A stretch of 62,452 bases of DNA from Acidimicrobiaceae bacterium (GTDB lineage: Bacteria > Actinomycetota > Acidimicrobiia > Acidimicrobiales > Aldehydirespiratoraceae): positions 1 through 62,452 of the forward strand of contig JAPOYA010000033.1 in the NCBI GenBank assembly GCA_026706815.1. Reading direction: 5' to 3'. Shown one piece after another: positions 8,505-17,323 of this stretch. The position numbers and the translations under genes were made by a program. How positions within the stretch are numbered: position 1 is the stretch's first letter; every line of letters begins with the position of its first letter. The notes under the pieces are model-generated. The model saw only the letters and a list, made by a program, of their open reading frames with translations. It made no database searches and was not told the DNA's origin.

Positions 8505-9470
8505 TCAGAAGTACCAGGGGAAGCTCGACCAGTCGGGGGCGCGCTTGTCGAGGAAGGCATCGCGCCCCTCGACGGCCTCGTCGGTCATGTAGGCGAGTCG
8601 GGTCGCCTCGCCCGCGAACACTTGCTGGCCGACGAGTCCGTCGTCGATCAGGTTCATGGCGAACTTGGCCATTCGCTGAGCGGTGGGACTCTTGGAGTTG
8701 ATCTCGGCGGCCCATTCGAGAGCTGTCGCTTCAAGGTCCTCGTGGGGTACGACCGCGTTGACCATCCCCATTTCAAAGGCTTGCTGAGCCGAATAGCCGC
8801 GACCCAGGAAAAAGATCTCACGAGCCCGTTTCTGGCCCACCTGACGAGCCAGATACGCAGACCCGAAGCCCCCGTCGAAGCTGGCCACATCGGTGTCGGT
8901 CTGCTTGAAGACGGCGAACTCCTCGCTGGCAAGGGTGAGATCAGCGGTGACGTGCAGGCTGTGCCCTCCGCCGACGGCCCATCCGCAGACAACCGCGACC
9001 ACGATCTTCGGCATCGTGCGGATCAGACGTTGGACCTCGAGAATGTGCAGTCGCCCCGCCCGGCTTGCATCGACTGTCTCTGCCGTTTCCCCCTGCGCGT
9101 ATTGATAGCCCGACTTGCCGCGGATGCGCTGATCACCGCCCGAGCAGAAGGCCCATCCACCGTCCTTGGGCGAAGGGCCGTTGCCGGTGAGCAGCACACA
9201 GCCGACGTCTGTGGTCATGCGCGCGTGGTCCAGGCAGCGGTACAGCTCATCAACGGTGTGAGGGCGGAAGGCGTTGCGCACCTCAGGCCGGTTGAAGGCG
9301 ATCCTCACCGTGCCCTGCGCCTTGGCGCGGTGATATGTGAGGTCGGTCAGGGACTCGAAACCCGCGATTGGACTCCACACCTCGGGATCGAAGATCTCCG
9401 ATACTGCCGCACTGTCTGAGGCTGCACTGTCTGAAGCTGCGCCGTCAGGTGCTGAATTGTCCGAAACCAT
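8505..9470 (-). CDS. menB: 1,4-dihydroxy-2-naphthoyl-CoA synthase
   Basis: MenB is a crotonase-fold enzyme that cyclises o-succinylbenzoyl-CoA in menaquinone synthesis. The MenB-type features are present: FCSGGDQ (oxyanion loop), CGWAVGGGHSLH, and SFDGGFGSAYLARQVGQKRAREIFFLGR. The C terminus FPWYF is also typical. The start is ATG 9470, preceded by GGGAAGG at 5-base spacing; upstream codons to 9596 are unlikely. The N terminus carries a small tandem repeat (AASDS twice, 15-bp units). The product is 321 residues, slightly longer than usual because of this tail. Confidence 0.94.
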   Translation of the reverse strand: MVSDNSAPDGAASDSAASDSAAVSEIFDPEVWSPIAGFESLTDLTYHRAKAQGTVRIAFNRPEVRNAFRPHTVDELYRCLDHARMTTDVGCVLLTGNGPSPKDGGWAFCSGGDQRIRGKSGYQYAQGETAETVDASRAGRLHILEVQRLIRTMPKIVVAVVCGWAVGGGHSLHVTADLTLASEEFAVFKQTDTDVASFDGGFGSAYLARQVGQKRAREIFFLGRGYSAQQAFEMGMVNAVVPHEDLEATALEWAAEINSKSPTAQRMAKFAMNLIDDGLVGQQVFAGEATRLAYMTDEAVEGRDAFLDKRAPDWSSFPWYF

Positions 9471-9606
9471 CGCTGCCTTCCCGAGTTGCCCGTGCCATTC
9501 GGGCATCAAGTCGTTATATCCATACTGACACCAAGTCTGCGCTGCGTCCGTCCGGATCTCCAAGGTCGAGCAGGTCGACTGACGCCACCCTGACACAGGT
9601 CCCAGG

Positions 9607-10503
9607 TCAACCAGTCGACCGCAATCTCATCGAGCGTCGTCGGAATCGGCAATGCCACCCAGCAACGGCAGTGCCAAGTCGTTCGATCGGGAGCAGCGGT
9701 GACAGAGCTATGCCGAGCAGGTGGTAGGGAAAGACGATCGCCATCACCGCGAGGATCGCGAAATGAAACACCATGGCCATCCCGGCCCAGATCCACGCGA
9801 TCCGACGGCCGACAAGGGCCAACGGCGCAGCCAGTTCGACCACGATGGCGGCGATCGCCGCTGGGGCGAGCGTCCAGGAATTGCGCAGCATCAGTGCTCC
9901 GAACGGCGCCTTCGGATCGCCGAGCAGCTCCTTTCGGGCGTTGTCGAAAGCGATCTGATGACGCAGCACATCACCGTCGATCCACCCGAAGCCGCTGATA
10001 CGCAACTTCGCGATTCCCGCCAGAAAATACGTGCCGACCGTGAGCACCGACAGTGCTTTGAGCACAGCACTGCTCAGCGCCTCATGGTCGGTCTCGGTTT
10101 TGTGCAAAGCCCGCTCGGCCTTCCCCATTGACCAACACGCAGCGGCCGCCGGAACCAGGGCTAGAACTCCCATGTGCAGCGCTGCCAGGTTCTCGGTATG
10201 GAAGATCTGGCCCCAGGAGTTCCGATAGGTCGTGAGAAATAGAAATCCGACGACAGCGGTCAGCGAAGAGGCGCGGTACCGCCAGCCCAACGCCGCGGCG
10301 CCGCAGGCGATCGGAGTCAACGCCACGGCGGCGATTATCGCGAGCGCCGGCGCGGGTTCATTGAGCCACCACAAGGGGCCGATCCCGTCAAAACGGCGTG
10401 GCGCCAGGTCGATGGCGTCCAGCAGATGCGGAGCTCGCACGACCGTCCACACGGCGGCGTAAGCGAAGACGAGAATGCGCAACATCGCCAGACGCTGCGT
10501 CAC
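9607..10503 (-). CDS. HTTM-type multi-pass membrane protein
   Basis: The 298-residue protein has about seven hydrophobic segments. It resembles HTTM-domain proteins (the transmembrane fold shared with vitamin-K-dependent carboxylase), with TTYRNSWGQIFHTENLAALH and GIAKLRISGFGWIDGDVLRHQI as family-like stretches. The function of stand-alone HTTM proteins is unknown. I place the start at GTG 10503, whose GTGA overlaps the stop codon of the upstream 138-residue gene, which implies translational coupling. A TTG at 10518 is an alternative. Confidence 0.7.
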   Translation of the reverse strand: MTQRLAMLRILVFAYAAVWTVVRAPHLLDAIDLAPRRFDGIGPLWWLNEPAPALAIIAAVALTPIACGAAALGWRYRASSLTAVVGFLFLTTYRNSWGQIFHTENLAALHMGVLALVPAAAACWSMGKAERALHKTETDHEALSSAVLKALSVLTVGTYFLAGIAKLRISGFGWIDGDVLRHQIAFDNARKELLGDPKAPFGALMLRNSWTLAPAAIAAIVVELAAPLALVGRRIAWIWAGMAMVFHFAILAVMAIVFPYHLLGIALSPLLPIERLGTAVAGWHCRFRRRSMRLRSTG

Positions 10504-10916
10504 GGTCCACCCCCGCAACGGGCATGCACAGTCACCGTGGAGTCAGCCGACCCCTCAACGCTCAGCACGACAACGTCGAGCGTCTCGGTGCGCACCTCGA
10601 TCTGTCGGTCAGCGCCGAGGCGCTCAAGGATCTCCTCACAGAGGATGTCCGCCTCTCCAAGGCGCACCGCTCGGGTGACGGTCACCGACGCGAGCACCGC
10701 CTCATCGGTCCCAGCGATCAATTTCGGGGACAGCCGGACAAATCCGTCGTCGGTTCGTTCTACCGCAGTCGCAATTCTGTGCACGTTCCCGCGATCGGTG
10801 GCGAACATCGGGTATGTCGACAGCGGGTAGGTGTCGCTGGCCGGATCGCGCAACAACGGCGACAGGACCAGCAGCGCGGCGAAGACAGGCAGAAGCCGGA
10901 TCGACCATCGTCGCAT
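10500..10916 (-). CDS. Small membrane-anchored or exported protein of unknown function
   Basis: The 138-residue product has one N-terminal hydrophobic segment (about residues 7-22) and a soluble, probably extracytoplasmic remainder with TYPLSTYPMF right after it. That YPMF segment resembles short partner proteins beside HTTM genes, but this is from memory and unverified. ATG 10916 has TACGAT 6 bases upstream (leaderless). The stop codon overlaps the GTG of the HTTM gene by 4 bases, so the two proteins are likely made together. Confidence 0.7.
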   Translation of the reverse strand: MRRWSIRLLPVFAALLVLSPLLRDPASDTYPLSTYPMFATDRGNVHRIATAVERTDDGFVRLSPKLIAGTDEAVLASVTVTRAVRLGEADILCEEILERLGADRQIEVRTETLDVVVLSVEGSADSTVTVHARCGGGP

Positions 10917-10922
10917 GGCCCA

Positions 10923-10951
10923 ATCGTAGGGTCGGCCACAGCCTCTAACGT
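10923..10951. promoter_or_regulatory. Compact divergent promoter with two leaderless -10 boxes
   Basis: TACGAT (minus strand, 10923-10928) lies 6 bases from ATG 10916. TAACGT (plus strand, 10946-10951) lies 6 bases from GTG 10958. Only 17 bases separate the boxes, so a single bound protein could control both operons and each -35 region must overlap the opposite -10. Confidence 0.5.
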
Positions 10952-10957
10952 GGCAGC

Positions 10958-12157
10958 GTGTCGTCGGTCAGAACCAGAGTCCTTCGAGGGGCCATGGCTT
11001 GGATCCTCATGCTCGCTGTGGTGGGACTCGTCGTCCACCCCGAGAACTGCGGACAGCCGACAACCGCGGAGGTGAACGAAGCCGCAGGCGAGGCGGTTTC
11101 GTGGTTCGGGGCCAACATCGCCGGCGACGGCACTTTCGTGTACCGCTACGACCGCGCCGTGGGCGAGACGCTCGGCGGGTACAACGATGTGCGCCATGCC
11201 GGTGTGTTGTTGTCGCTGTACCAAGCAGAGTCTGCCGGGATCGAAGGCGCAGCGGCGATAGCCGACCGAGGCCTCGCTTACGTGGACGAGCACCTGCAAC
11301 CCACCCCGATAGGCATCGCCTTCGGACGAGGCTCAATCGCAAGAAGCGGTTCCGTCGGGCTCTTGGCGGCTGCGTTGGACGAGCGGCGCAGCGCGCTCGA
11401 TACAGACGATCGCGACGCTCTGCTGCTCGAGCTCGGACGCACCTTGACCGCAGTCGTCGAGCCCGACGGTTCCGTCGGCGCGTCGATCGACACGAAAACC
11501 GGATCAACGAGCGGACGATCCCCGTTCTTCACCGGTGAAGTCCTGTGGGCACTGGCAAGACTCCACCTGACCTTTCCCGACCGGGACTTCGACGAGACCG
11601 CCTTGCGCGTCTACCGATATCTCATCGAGGACCGCGACCGAGTCGAGTCACCGTGGCCGCCGGTCTCAGACCACTGGGGGGCCTATGCGCTTGAAACAAT
11701 GAGTCGCTGGCCGAACGCCGACAACCTCCGGCTTGGACCTGACCTTGAGCTCGACGGTACAGCGACAAGCGATTGGCTGAGGCGGCAACTCAACCTGTTC
11801 GGACTGCAAGTTCGCTATGAGTCGCAACGCCACGGTGGGCTGACACGGTTCACCCGGGGCACCGTCGCGCTTCCGGCGGGCGTCGGAACGCTCGGCGAGG
11901 GAATCGGCAACCACCTCCAGTTCTTGAATCGGTTTCCGGAAGTCGCCGCCGACATCGACATCGACGCTCTCAATGACCGGGCACGCTGCGTAGCGCACCT
12001 GCTGGTGCAACGCCAGACGAGCGCCTCACAGGCACGAGAGCACCGCGCGCCCCTCAGATCGCAGGGCGCCTGGTTCCGTGAAGACGTCACCCAAATGGAC
12101 GATCAACAGCATGCCCTCTCCGCACTGCTGCTCCTGAAAGACTGGATGCCGAAATGA
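10958..12157 (+). CDS. Exported or anchored alpha/alpha-toroid-like protein
   Basis: The 399-residue protein begins with a basic segment and a hydrophobic helix (about residues 12-28), so it is anchored or exported. The rest consists of repeated helical segments such as VRHAGVLLSLYQA, SGSVGLLAAALDE and FTGEVLWALARLHL. This is the pattern of six-hairpin toroid folds (glycosidase or terpene-cyclase-like). I do not recognise a named family and see no certain catalytic pair. GTG 10958 is supported by TAACGT 6 bases upstream. The gene overlaps the next one by ATGA. Confidence 0.7.
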   Translation: MSSVRTRVLRGAMAWILMLAVVGLVVHPENCGQPTTAEVNEAAGEAVSWFGANIAGDGTFVYRYDRAVGETLGGYNDVRHAGVLLSLYQAESAGIEGAAAIADRGLAYVDEHLQPTPIGIAFGRGSIARSGSVGLLAAALDERRSALDTDDRDALLLELGRTLTAVVEPDGSVGASIDTKTGSTSGRSPFFTGEVLWALARLHLTFPDRDFDETALRVYRYLIEDRDRVESPWPPVSDHWGAYALETMSRWPNADNLRLGPDLELDGTATSDWLRRQLNLFGLQVRYESQRHGGLTRFTRGTVALPAGVGTLGEGIGNHLQFLNRFPEVAADIDIDALNDRARCVAHLLVQRQTSASQAREHRAPLRSQGAWFREDVTQMDDQQHALSALLLLKDWMPK

Positions 12158-12687
12158 GCTCAACTCTGATCGCGCTGGCAGCAGTGTGCGCTGCCAATCC
12201 CTTCCGGGTCGGGGCTTGCGCCCCGGAATCGGCTGTTGCTCGGCGCCAGGCAGTGGTTGTCGCCACCGCGTTCACATTGTTCGCAGTCGCTCTGTCTGCA
12301 CTGTTGAGCGATCCGATCCTGGACCTGCTCAACGTGAGCGGATCCTCGTCTCGGATCGCCGCGGGCGTAGCCGTTCTGATCGTCGGCATCCGCGATCTGT
12401 TCGCCCAGCCCCCCTCGCCCGAACCGGCGCTGGCGGGGTTGCTGGCCGGGATAGTGCCGATGGCCTTCCCGTCCCTGTTCACGCCGGCACTTGCCATATT
12501 GGCTGTATCGGCCGGCGCCGAACGAGGCGCTGTCACGGCAATCGGGATTATCGGCGCAGCGATCTTGTCGGTCGGGTTGATCGTCGTTGCGAACGTCCGC
12601 GGAACTCACTGGCGAGCAGCAGCGGTCGGAAGCGCCGGCGTGGTCTTCGGCACACTGCTGGCCCTCAACGGAGTGACCGCCGTCTGA
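12154..12687 (+). CDS. Small multi-pass membrane protein, MarC/LysE-like
   Basis: The 177-residue, highly hydrophobic protein has about five or six membrane segments. The N-terminal AAVCAANPFR recalls the NP motif of MarC-family proteins, but the match is weak. It starts at ATG 12154, overlapping the preceding stop by four bases, so it is translationally coupled to the toroid-like protein. Function unknown; a partner for an exported protein is possible. Confidence 0.65.
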   Translation: MSSTLIALAAVCAANPFRVGACAPESAVARRQAVVVATAFTLFAVALSALLSDPILDLLNVSGSSSRIAAGVAVLIVGIRDLFAQPPSPEPALAGLLAGIVPMAFPSLFTPALAILAVSAGAERGAVTAIGIIGAAILSVGLIVVANVRGTHWRAAAVGSAGVVFGTLLALNGVTAV

Positions 12688-12708
12688 GTCGTCCAGCGCC
12701 GGCGCCGC

Positions 12709-12714
12709 TAATGT
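12709..12714 (+). promoter_or_regulatory. -10 box before the alcohol dehydrogenase remnant
   Basis: TAATGT lies 7 bases before ATG 12722. The leaderless promoter of the decayed gene appears intact. Confidence 0.35.
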
Positions 12715-12721
12715 CACGGCC

Positions 12722-13086
12722 ATGCGAGCTGCATTGTTGACCGCCGGACAGTCTCCCCTGAAATCGTTGAGGACGTCGACGTCGAGGAACCCCGACCGGA
12801 CGAGGTGCTGATCAAGGTCTCCAACAGCGGAATCTGCCACAGCGACACGATCGTGCAGGACGGGGGCGTGAGCGGCGCCGCTGTTGCGGGTGCGAGTCGG
12901 ATCATCGCATTCGACCCTGTCGAGGGCCGCCGTGAGACGGCTTCGAGTTTCGGCGCGACCGACCTCGTCGATCCCACAGCGGTCGACTTGGTGAGCACGG
13001 TCATGGATCTGACCGGCGGCGCCGGAGCCGACTATGCCTTCGAGGCAACAGACGGAATCCGCACCGTGCTGGATGTTGCCGGCTAG
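12722..13086 (+). pseudogene. Zinc-type alcohol dehydrogenase remnant
   Basis: ATG 12722 begins MRAALL as in medium-chain zinc alcohol dehydrogenases. The frame is then lost near base 12765; the second frame continues EIVEDVDVEEPRPDEVLIK and NSGICHSDTIVQDG. The next residues, GVSGAAVAGASRIIAFDP, belong to the NAD-binding domain, so about 130 residues holding the GHE motif and structural zinc cysteines are deleted. The text then ends after FEATDGIRTVLDVAG with a stop, so the last third is missing. One frameshift, one internal deletion and a truncation make this a clear pseudogene. Confidence 0.85.
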
Positions 13087-13088
13087 CC

Positions 13089-13107
13089 GGCCCGCTGAAG
13101 CCGGGCC
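13089..13107 (+). terminator. GC hairpin after the pseudogene
   Basis: GGCCCG (13089-13094) pairs with CGGGCC (13102-13107) across a 7-base loop. A perfect 14-base palindrome, GCCGGCTAGCCGGC (13078-13091), overlaps its left arm and the stop codon. There is no T run, so termination is only possible. Confidence 0.35.
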
Positions 13108-13148
13108 CTATATCAACCGGGCCAGTGTCGGCTCGGCACACAACTCGG

Positions 13149-13154
13149 TAGCGT
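13149..13154 (+). promoter_or_regulatory. Candidate -10 box for hppA
   Basis: TAGCGT lies about 60 bases before GTG 13217, giving a leader with a good ribosome site (AGGAGA). No convincing -35 is visible. Confidence 0.3.
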
Positions 13155-13216
13155 GTCTCGGTCACCTCGGGGCCCCGTAGCCTTCGAGGCACTTCTCAGA
13201 ACGAACAGGAGAATCC

Positions 13217-15301
13217 GTGAGCGCCGTCCCTTATCTGGCCATGCTCTCAGCAGCTGCTGGTCTGCTGTTGGCAGTCTTCTATTACAAGTCCGTCGAATCG
13301 GCGCCTCCGGGCAACGAGCGGATGGTGTTCTTGATGGGGGAGATCCAAAAGGGCGCGCGCGCCTTCCTGAAACAGGAGTACACCTGGGTTTCCGTCTTCG
13401 TCTTGGCGATGATCATCCTGCTCGCTGCAGTCGTCGACCCTCTGGCCTCAGTCAGCTACCTGATCGGTGCAGTGCTCTCCGCAGCCGCCGGTTATGTCGG
13501 CATGACGGTGGCGACGATGGCCAACGCCCGAACCACCGAAGCAGCCAAGAAAGGTCCGGCCAAGGCGCTTCCCATAGCCTTCCGCGGTGGTGCGGTCATG
13601 GGATTCGCAGTCGCCGGTTCGGCTCTGCTGGGGCTCATGTTCACATATCTTCTGTTCGTTGAATGGCTCGAGATCGACCAGGCGTTCGAAGTGGTCACCG
13701 CATACGGCCTCGGCGCCTCCTCGATCGCGTTGTTCTCTCGTGTCGGCGGCGGGATCTTCACCAAGGCCGCGGATGTGGGCGCAGACCTGGTGGGCAAAGT
13801 CGAGGCGGGCATTCCCGAGGACGACCCGCGCAATCCGGCCACAATCGCCGACAATGTCGGCGACAACGTCGGCGACGTAGCCGGGATGGGCGCCGATCTG
13901 TTCGAGTCCTACGCGGGTTCGATCATCGCCCCCGTTGCCCTGACAGCGTTCTCCGTGGCGGGCGGGCTCGCCGCCGCTGACGCCGGCCTCGACGACCACC
14001 TCGCGAAGCTGATGTTCCCCATGGCCGTCGCACTGGTCGGCATGGTCGCTTCGATCATCGGCTCGTTCCTGGTGAAAGGCGGGGACAGCACCGACAGCAA
14101 GGCCCTCAGCCGGGCTCTTCATCGGGGAACCAACGCCGCTATGGGACTCACCGTCATCGCCACGCTGGGCGTTGCCTACTGGATGTTCAGCGACGACCGC
14201 TACAACGCTCCCTACGGCCTCGCCGTCTCGGTGATCGGAGGCCTCCTGGTGGGTTGGGCCCTGGGCAAGACAGCCGAGTACTACACCTCTGACCACTTCA
14301 GCCCGGTGAAGCGGATCGCGTCTCAGTCTGAGACAGGACCGGCCACCACGGTGCTGTCGGGAATCAGCGCGGGCATGGTGTCAGTGGCCTCATCGGTGGT
14401 GTTGGTGCTAATCGGCGTGGGTGTGGCGTACTGGGGCGGGGAGCAGACCCTGGGCGACGGGGGAGGCGTCTACGGAATCGCCGTAGCCGCAATCGGGATG
14501 TTGGCGACCACTGGTGTGGTCGTGTCGGTCGACGCCTACGGGCCCATCGCCGACAACGCCGGCGGGATCGCCGAGATGGCTGAGCTCGACCCGTCGGTAC
14601 GAGAAGTCACCGACGCGCTCGACTCGCTCGGCAACACCACCGCGGCCGTCGCCAAGGGGTTCGCAGTAGGGTCCGCGGCGCTGACGGCTCTGGCGCTGTT
14701 CAAGAGCTTCGAGTTGGCGGTCATGCAGGAGGGTGCGTCGCTGAGCCTCAACGTGGGCGAGGTGGACGTCTTCATCGGTCTGTTCCTCGGCGCCGGGTTG
14801 CCGTTCCTGTTCGCTGCGCTCACCATTGACGCGGTGGGACGGGCGGCCGCAACCATGATCGAAGAGGTGCGCCGACAGTTCCGCGAGATTCCTGGATTGC
14901 GCGAAGGCCGCGAGGGAGTGGCGCCCGACTCAGCGCGGTGTGTGCAGATCTCCACCGAGGCCTCACTCAAGCAGATGCTCGTTCCCGGCGCCCTGGCAGT
15001 CGTGGTTCCCCTCGTTGTCGGTTTCGTCGACGTCGACACTCTGGGCGGGCTCTTGGCCGGCGCCCTCGTCACAGGCTTCGCCCTTGCTATTTTCATGGCC
15101 AACGCGGGCGGTGCATGGGACAACGCCAAAAAGCACATCGAAGCAGGCGCTCACGGCGGCAAGGGAGGCGATCCCCACAAAGCCGCCGTCGTGGGCGACA
15201 CCGTCGGGGACCCATTCAAAGACACCTCCGGCCCTTCCATGAACATCTTGTTGAAGGTTATGGCTATCGTTTCACTGGTGTTCGCCGGCGCCTTCGTCTA
15301 G
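13217..15301 (+). CDS. hppA: Membrane-bound pyrophosphatase, K+-dependent type
   Basis: The 694-residue protein hydrolyses pyrophosphate and pumps ions across the membrane. The hallmark DVGADLVGK and DNVGDNVGD segments (about residues 190-220) bind Mg-pyrophosphate. The C-terminal GDTVGDPFKDTSGPS supplies the second acidic site. About 16 hydrophobic segments are present, as in the family. The GNTTAA sequence (about residue 471) has Ala where K+-independent enzymes have Lys, so I assign the K+-dependent class. H+ transport is likely, but Na+ pumping cannot be excluded by eye. The start is GTG 13217 with AGGAGA at 6 bases. A K+-uptake operon follows downstream. Confidence 0.96.
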   Translation: MSAVPYLAMLSAAAGLLLAVFYYKSVESAPPGNERMVFLMGEIQKGARAFLKQEYTWVSVFVLAMIILLAAVVDPLASVSYLIGAVLSAAAGYVGMTVATMANARTTEAAKKGPAKALPIAFRGGAVMGFAVAGSALLGLMFTYLLFVEWLEIDQAFEVVTAYGLGASSIALFSRVGGGIFTKAADVGADLVGKVEAGIPEDDPRNPATIADNVGDNVGDVAGMGADLFESYAGSIIAPVALTAFSVAGGLAAADAGLDDHLAKLMFPMAVALVGMVASIIGSFLVKGGDSTDSKALSRALHRGTNAAMGLTVIATLGVAYWMFSDDRYNAPYGLAVSVIGGLLVGWALGKTAEYYTSDHFSPVKRIASQSETGPATTVLSGISAGMVSVASSVVLVLIGVGVAYWGGEQTLGDGGGVYGIAVAAIGMLATTGVVVSVDAYGPIADNAGGIAEMAELDPSVREVTDALDSLGNTTAAVAKGFAVGSAALTALALFKSFELAVMQEGASLSLNVGEVDVFIGLFLGAGLPFLFAALTIDAVGRAAATMIEEVRRQFREIPGLREGREGVAPDSARCVQISTEASLKQMLVPGALAVVVPLVVGFVDVDTLGGLLAGALVTGFALAIFMANAGGAWDNAKKHIEAGAHGGKGGDPHKAAVVGDTVGDPFKDTSGPSMNILLKVMAIVSLVFAGAFV

Positions 15302-15346
15302 CACACTCGCTGGACGGCTCAGCCCGATGGGCACCGCGGCCCCACG

Positions 15347-15970
15347 ATGAGCACCCCGGCAGCTGAACGGCAAGGTATTCGGATACGAATGCGGGAGGCG
15401 CGCGCCGCGCTCGACGCCGAACAGCGGGCTTCAGCCGCCGCCGCGGTGACGGCCGGCCTCGCCGGCGTCGAACTCCTCCGGACAGCTGAGACCATCGCCG
15501 GATATCGGGCGATCCGCGGCGAGGTAGACATCGACGAGGCTCTGCTGAGACTCATCGACAGAGGAGCCACGGTGACCGTGCCGAGGGTGGTGGGCGACGA
15601 TCTGGAGTTCGTTGAGTGGCTGCCGACGACGCCGGCGAGAAAGGGCGCCTTCGGCATTTCCGAGCCGGTCGGCGGCGGCGTGTTGGATCTCTCGGTTCAC
15701 GATGTGGTGCTCGCGCCCCTGGTCGCCTTCGATCACGCCGGACAACGGCTCGGCCAGGGCGGAGGCTTCTATGACCGCTCACTCGCTCGTCTCGGCGACC
15801 CCGGACCGGTCGTGATCGGAATCGCCCACTCATTCCAGGAAGTCGCGCGGATTCCAGCCGAGCCGTGGGACATCCCCCTGGACGCAGTGGTCACAGACAC
15901 TAGAATTGCAGCGTTCCGCCCCGGAGTCCTCCAGCGGAGCATCTCAGCCAACCGTCCCCCACAGGAGTAG
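15347..15970 (+). CDS. 5-formyltetrahydrofolate cyclo-ligase
   Basis: This ATP-dependent enzyme converts 5-formyl-THF to 5,10-methenyl-THF, returning a storage folate to one-carbon metabolism. The 207-residue length is typical. The N-terminal RMREARAAL and the substrate/ATP loop GQGGGFYDR (about residues 137-145) identify it. It lies 45 bases after hppA and 9 bases before trkA, in the same direction, so read-through is likely. No strong ribosome site precedes ATG 15347. Confidence 0.92.
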   Translation: MSTPAAERQGIRIRMREARAALDAEQRASAAAAVTAGLAGVELLRTAETIAGYRAIRGEVDIDEALLRLIDRGATVTVPRVVGDDLEFVEWLPTTPARKGAFGISEPVGGGVLDLSVHDVVLAPLVAFDHAGQRLGQGGGFYDRSLARLGDPGPVVIGIAHSFQEVARIPAEPWDIPLDAVVTDTRIAAFRPGVLQRSISANRPPQE

Positions 15971-15979
15971 ACAAGCGTC

Positions 15980-17323
15980 GTGCACGTCATCGTGGTCGGA
16001 GCCGGCGAAGTCGGCTCCTATGTCGCTGACCGCCTCAGCCGGGAGGGGCATGACGTCGCCATCATCGACCTCAACCGGGAACGTTTGAGCCAACTGGACG
16101 AAGACCTCGATGTGCTGATCGTTGAGGGCAGCGGCACCCATCCGGAGACGCTTCGACGTGCCGGAGTCGAACGCGCCCACTTGGTCGTGGCAGTGACCAA
16201 AGACGACGCTGTCAACCTGCTGTGCTCGCAGCTCTCGAAGTTGTCAGGGGCCGAGCGGACAGTGGTGCGAATCGAAGCCTCAGCGCTCAGGGGCAAGGAC
16301 GCCGAGGAGCTGCGCCTGAATTCCGGGGTGGATCTGGTCATCGACCCCGACTCCGAAACGGCCGAAGACGTGCTGGAGCTCCTCGACTATCCCGGCGCCG
16401 ACGAAGTGGCCTACATGGCCGGGGGAGAGGTACTGGTTGTCGGCGCCCGGTTGCCCGCACACTCACCTCTGGTTGGTCGCTCGCTGAGCGATATCGGCGC
16501 GGAGTTCGAACCCGAATGGGATTTCGTGGTCGGCTCCATCGGACGGGACGAAGAGAGCATCATCCCGCGGCGCAACCATCACCTCGAGCCCGGTGACCAT
16601 CTGCGCTTGGCCTTGAAACGACGCGCCCGGCGGCTCGTGGTCGAACTGCTGGGGCTGGAACGCTCCACGCTGCGTCGCGTGATGCTGCTCGGGGGCGGGC
16701 GCACCGCAGAAATCCTCGCTCAGCGACTCGCGGACCGGGGAATCCATGTCGTCATCGTCGAAAGATCGACGCCGCGTGCCCGGGCGCTGGCAGAGAACCT
16801 TGATGAGGCTGTGATTATCGAGGGCGATATAACCGATGCAGATCTCCTCGAAGAGGCTGACGTCGGCCGTTTCGACATGGTCGTTGCCCTGACCGGCGAG
16901 GACGACGCCAACATCTTGGCGTGTCTCTATGCGAAATCGAGCGGGGCCAAGGAGACCGTCGCTGTGGTCCACCGCTTGGCTCTGCTCAAATTGCTGGGGG
17001 ACGTCGGCATCGATGTGGCCCTGTCGCCGAGGACCGCCACGGCCAACGGGGTTCTGAGGTTCGTGCGAGGCGGCGTCGCCGCGGTGGCGACCTTCCTCCA
17101 CGGCGACACCGAGGTGCTGGAGCTCGAGGTTGCGGTCGACAGTCCGGCCGACGGAGCGCTGGTCAAGGATCTGGGTCTTCCCAAGGACGTGCTCATCGGG
17201 GCATTCGTCCGCGATGGGAAGGCGCAGATAGCGCGAGGCCGTTCGCGCCTGCGAGGTCGAGACCATATTGTGGCCTTCGCCGTGCCCGCTGCCGTCGATG
17301 AGGTCCGACGAGTGTTCGGGTGA
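15980..17323 (+). CDS. trkA: Trk potassium uptake regulatory subunit TrkA
   Basis: TrkA is the cytoplasmic NAD(H)/nucleotide-binding gating ring of Trk K+ transporters. The 447-residue product has two RCK units: RCK-N1 (about 1-115, Rossmann GAGEVGSYVA), RCK-C1 (about 135-215), RCK-N2 (about 230-345, LGGGRTAEILAQ) and RCK-C2 (about 365-447). The start is GTG 15980, with AGGAG a little far upstream (12 bases). The stop overlaps the start of the next gene (GTGA), so TrkA is coupled to the first TrkH. Confidence 0.93.
   Translation: MHVIVVGAGEVGSYVADRLSREGHDVAIIDLNRERLSQLDEDLDVLIVEGSGTHPETLRRAGVERAHLVVAVTKDDAVNLLCSQLSKLSGAERTVVRIEASALRGKDAEELRLNSGVDLVIDPDSETAEDVLELLDYPGADEVAYMAGGEVLVVGARLPAHSPLVGRSLSDIGAEFEPEWDFVVGSIGRDEESIIPRRNHHLEPGDHLRLALKRRARRLVVELLGLERSTLRRVMLLGGGRTAEILAQRLADRGIHVVIVERSTPRARALAENLDEAVIIEGDITDADLLEEADVGRFDMVVALTGEDDANILACLYAKSSGAKETVAVVHRLALLKLLGDVGIDVALSPRTATANGVLRFVRGGVAAVATFLHGDTEVLELEVAVDSPADGALVKDLGLPKDVLIGAFVRDGKAQIARGRSRLRGRDHIVAFAVPAAVDEVRRVFG

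Noticed and set aside
12722..13086. Short alcohol-dehydrogenase-like gene as a functional small protein
   Set aside because: Catalytic and structural zinc ligands are deleted and the frame is broken near the N terminus.
13217..15301. Assignment of the pyrophosphatase as a Na+ pump
   Set aside because: The K+-dependent class is visible, but the residues that separate Na+ from H+ pumps cannot be judged reliably without an alignment.
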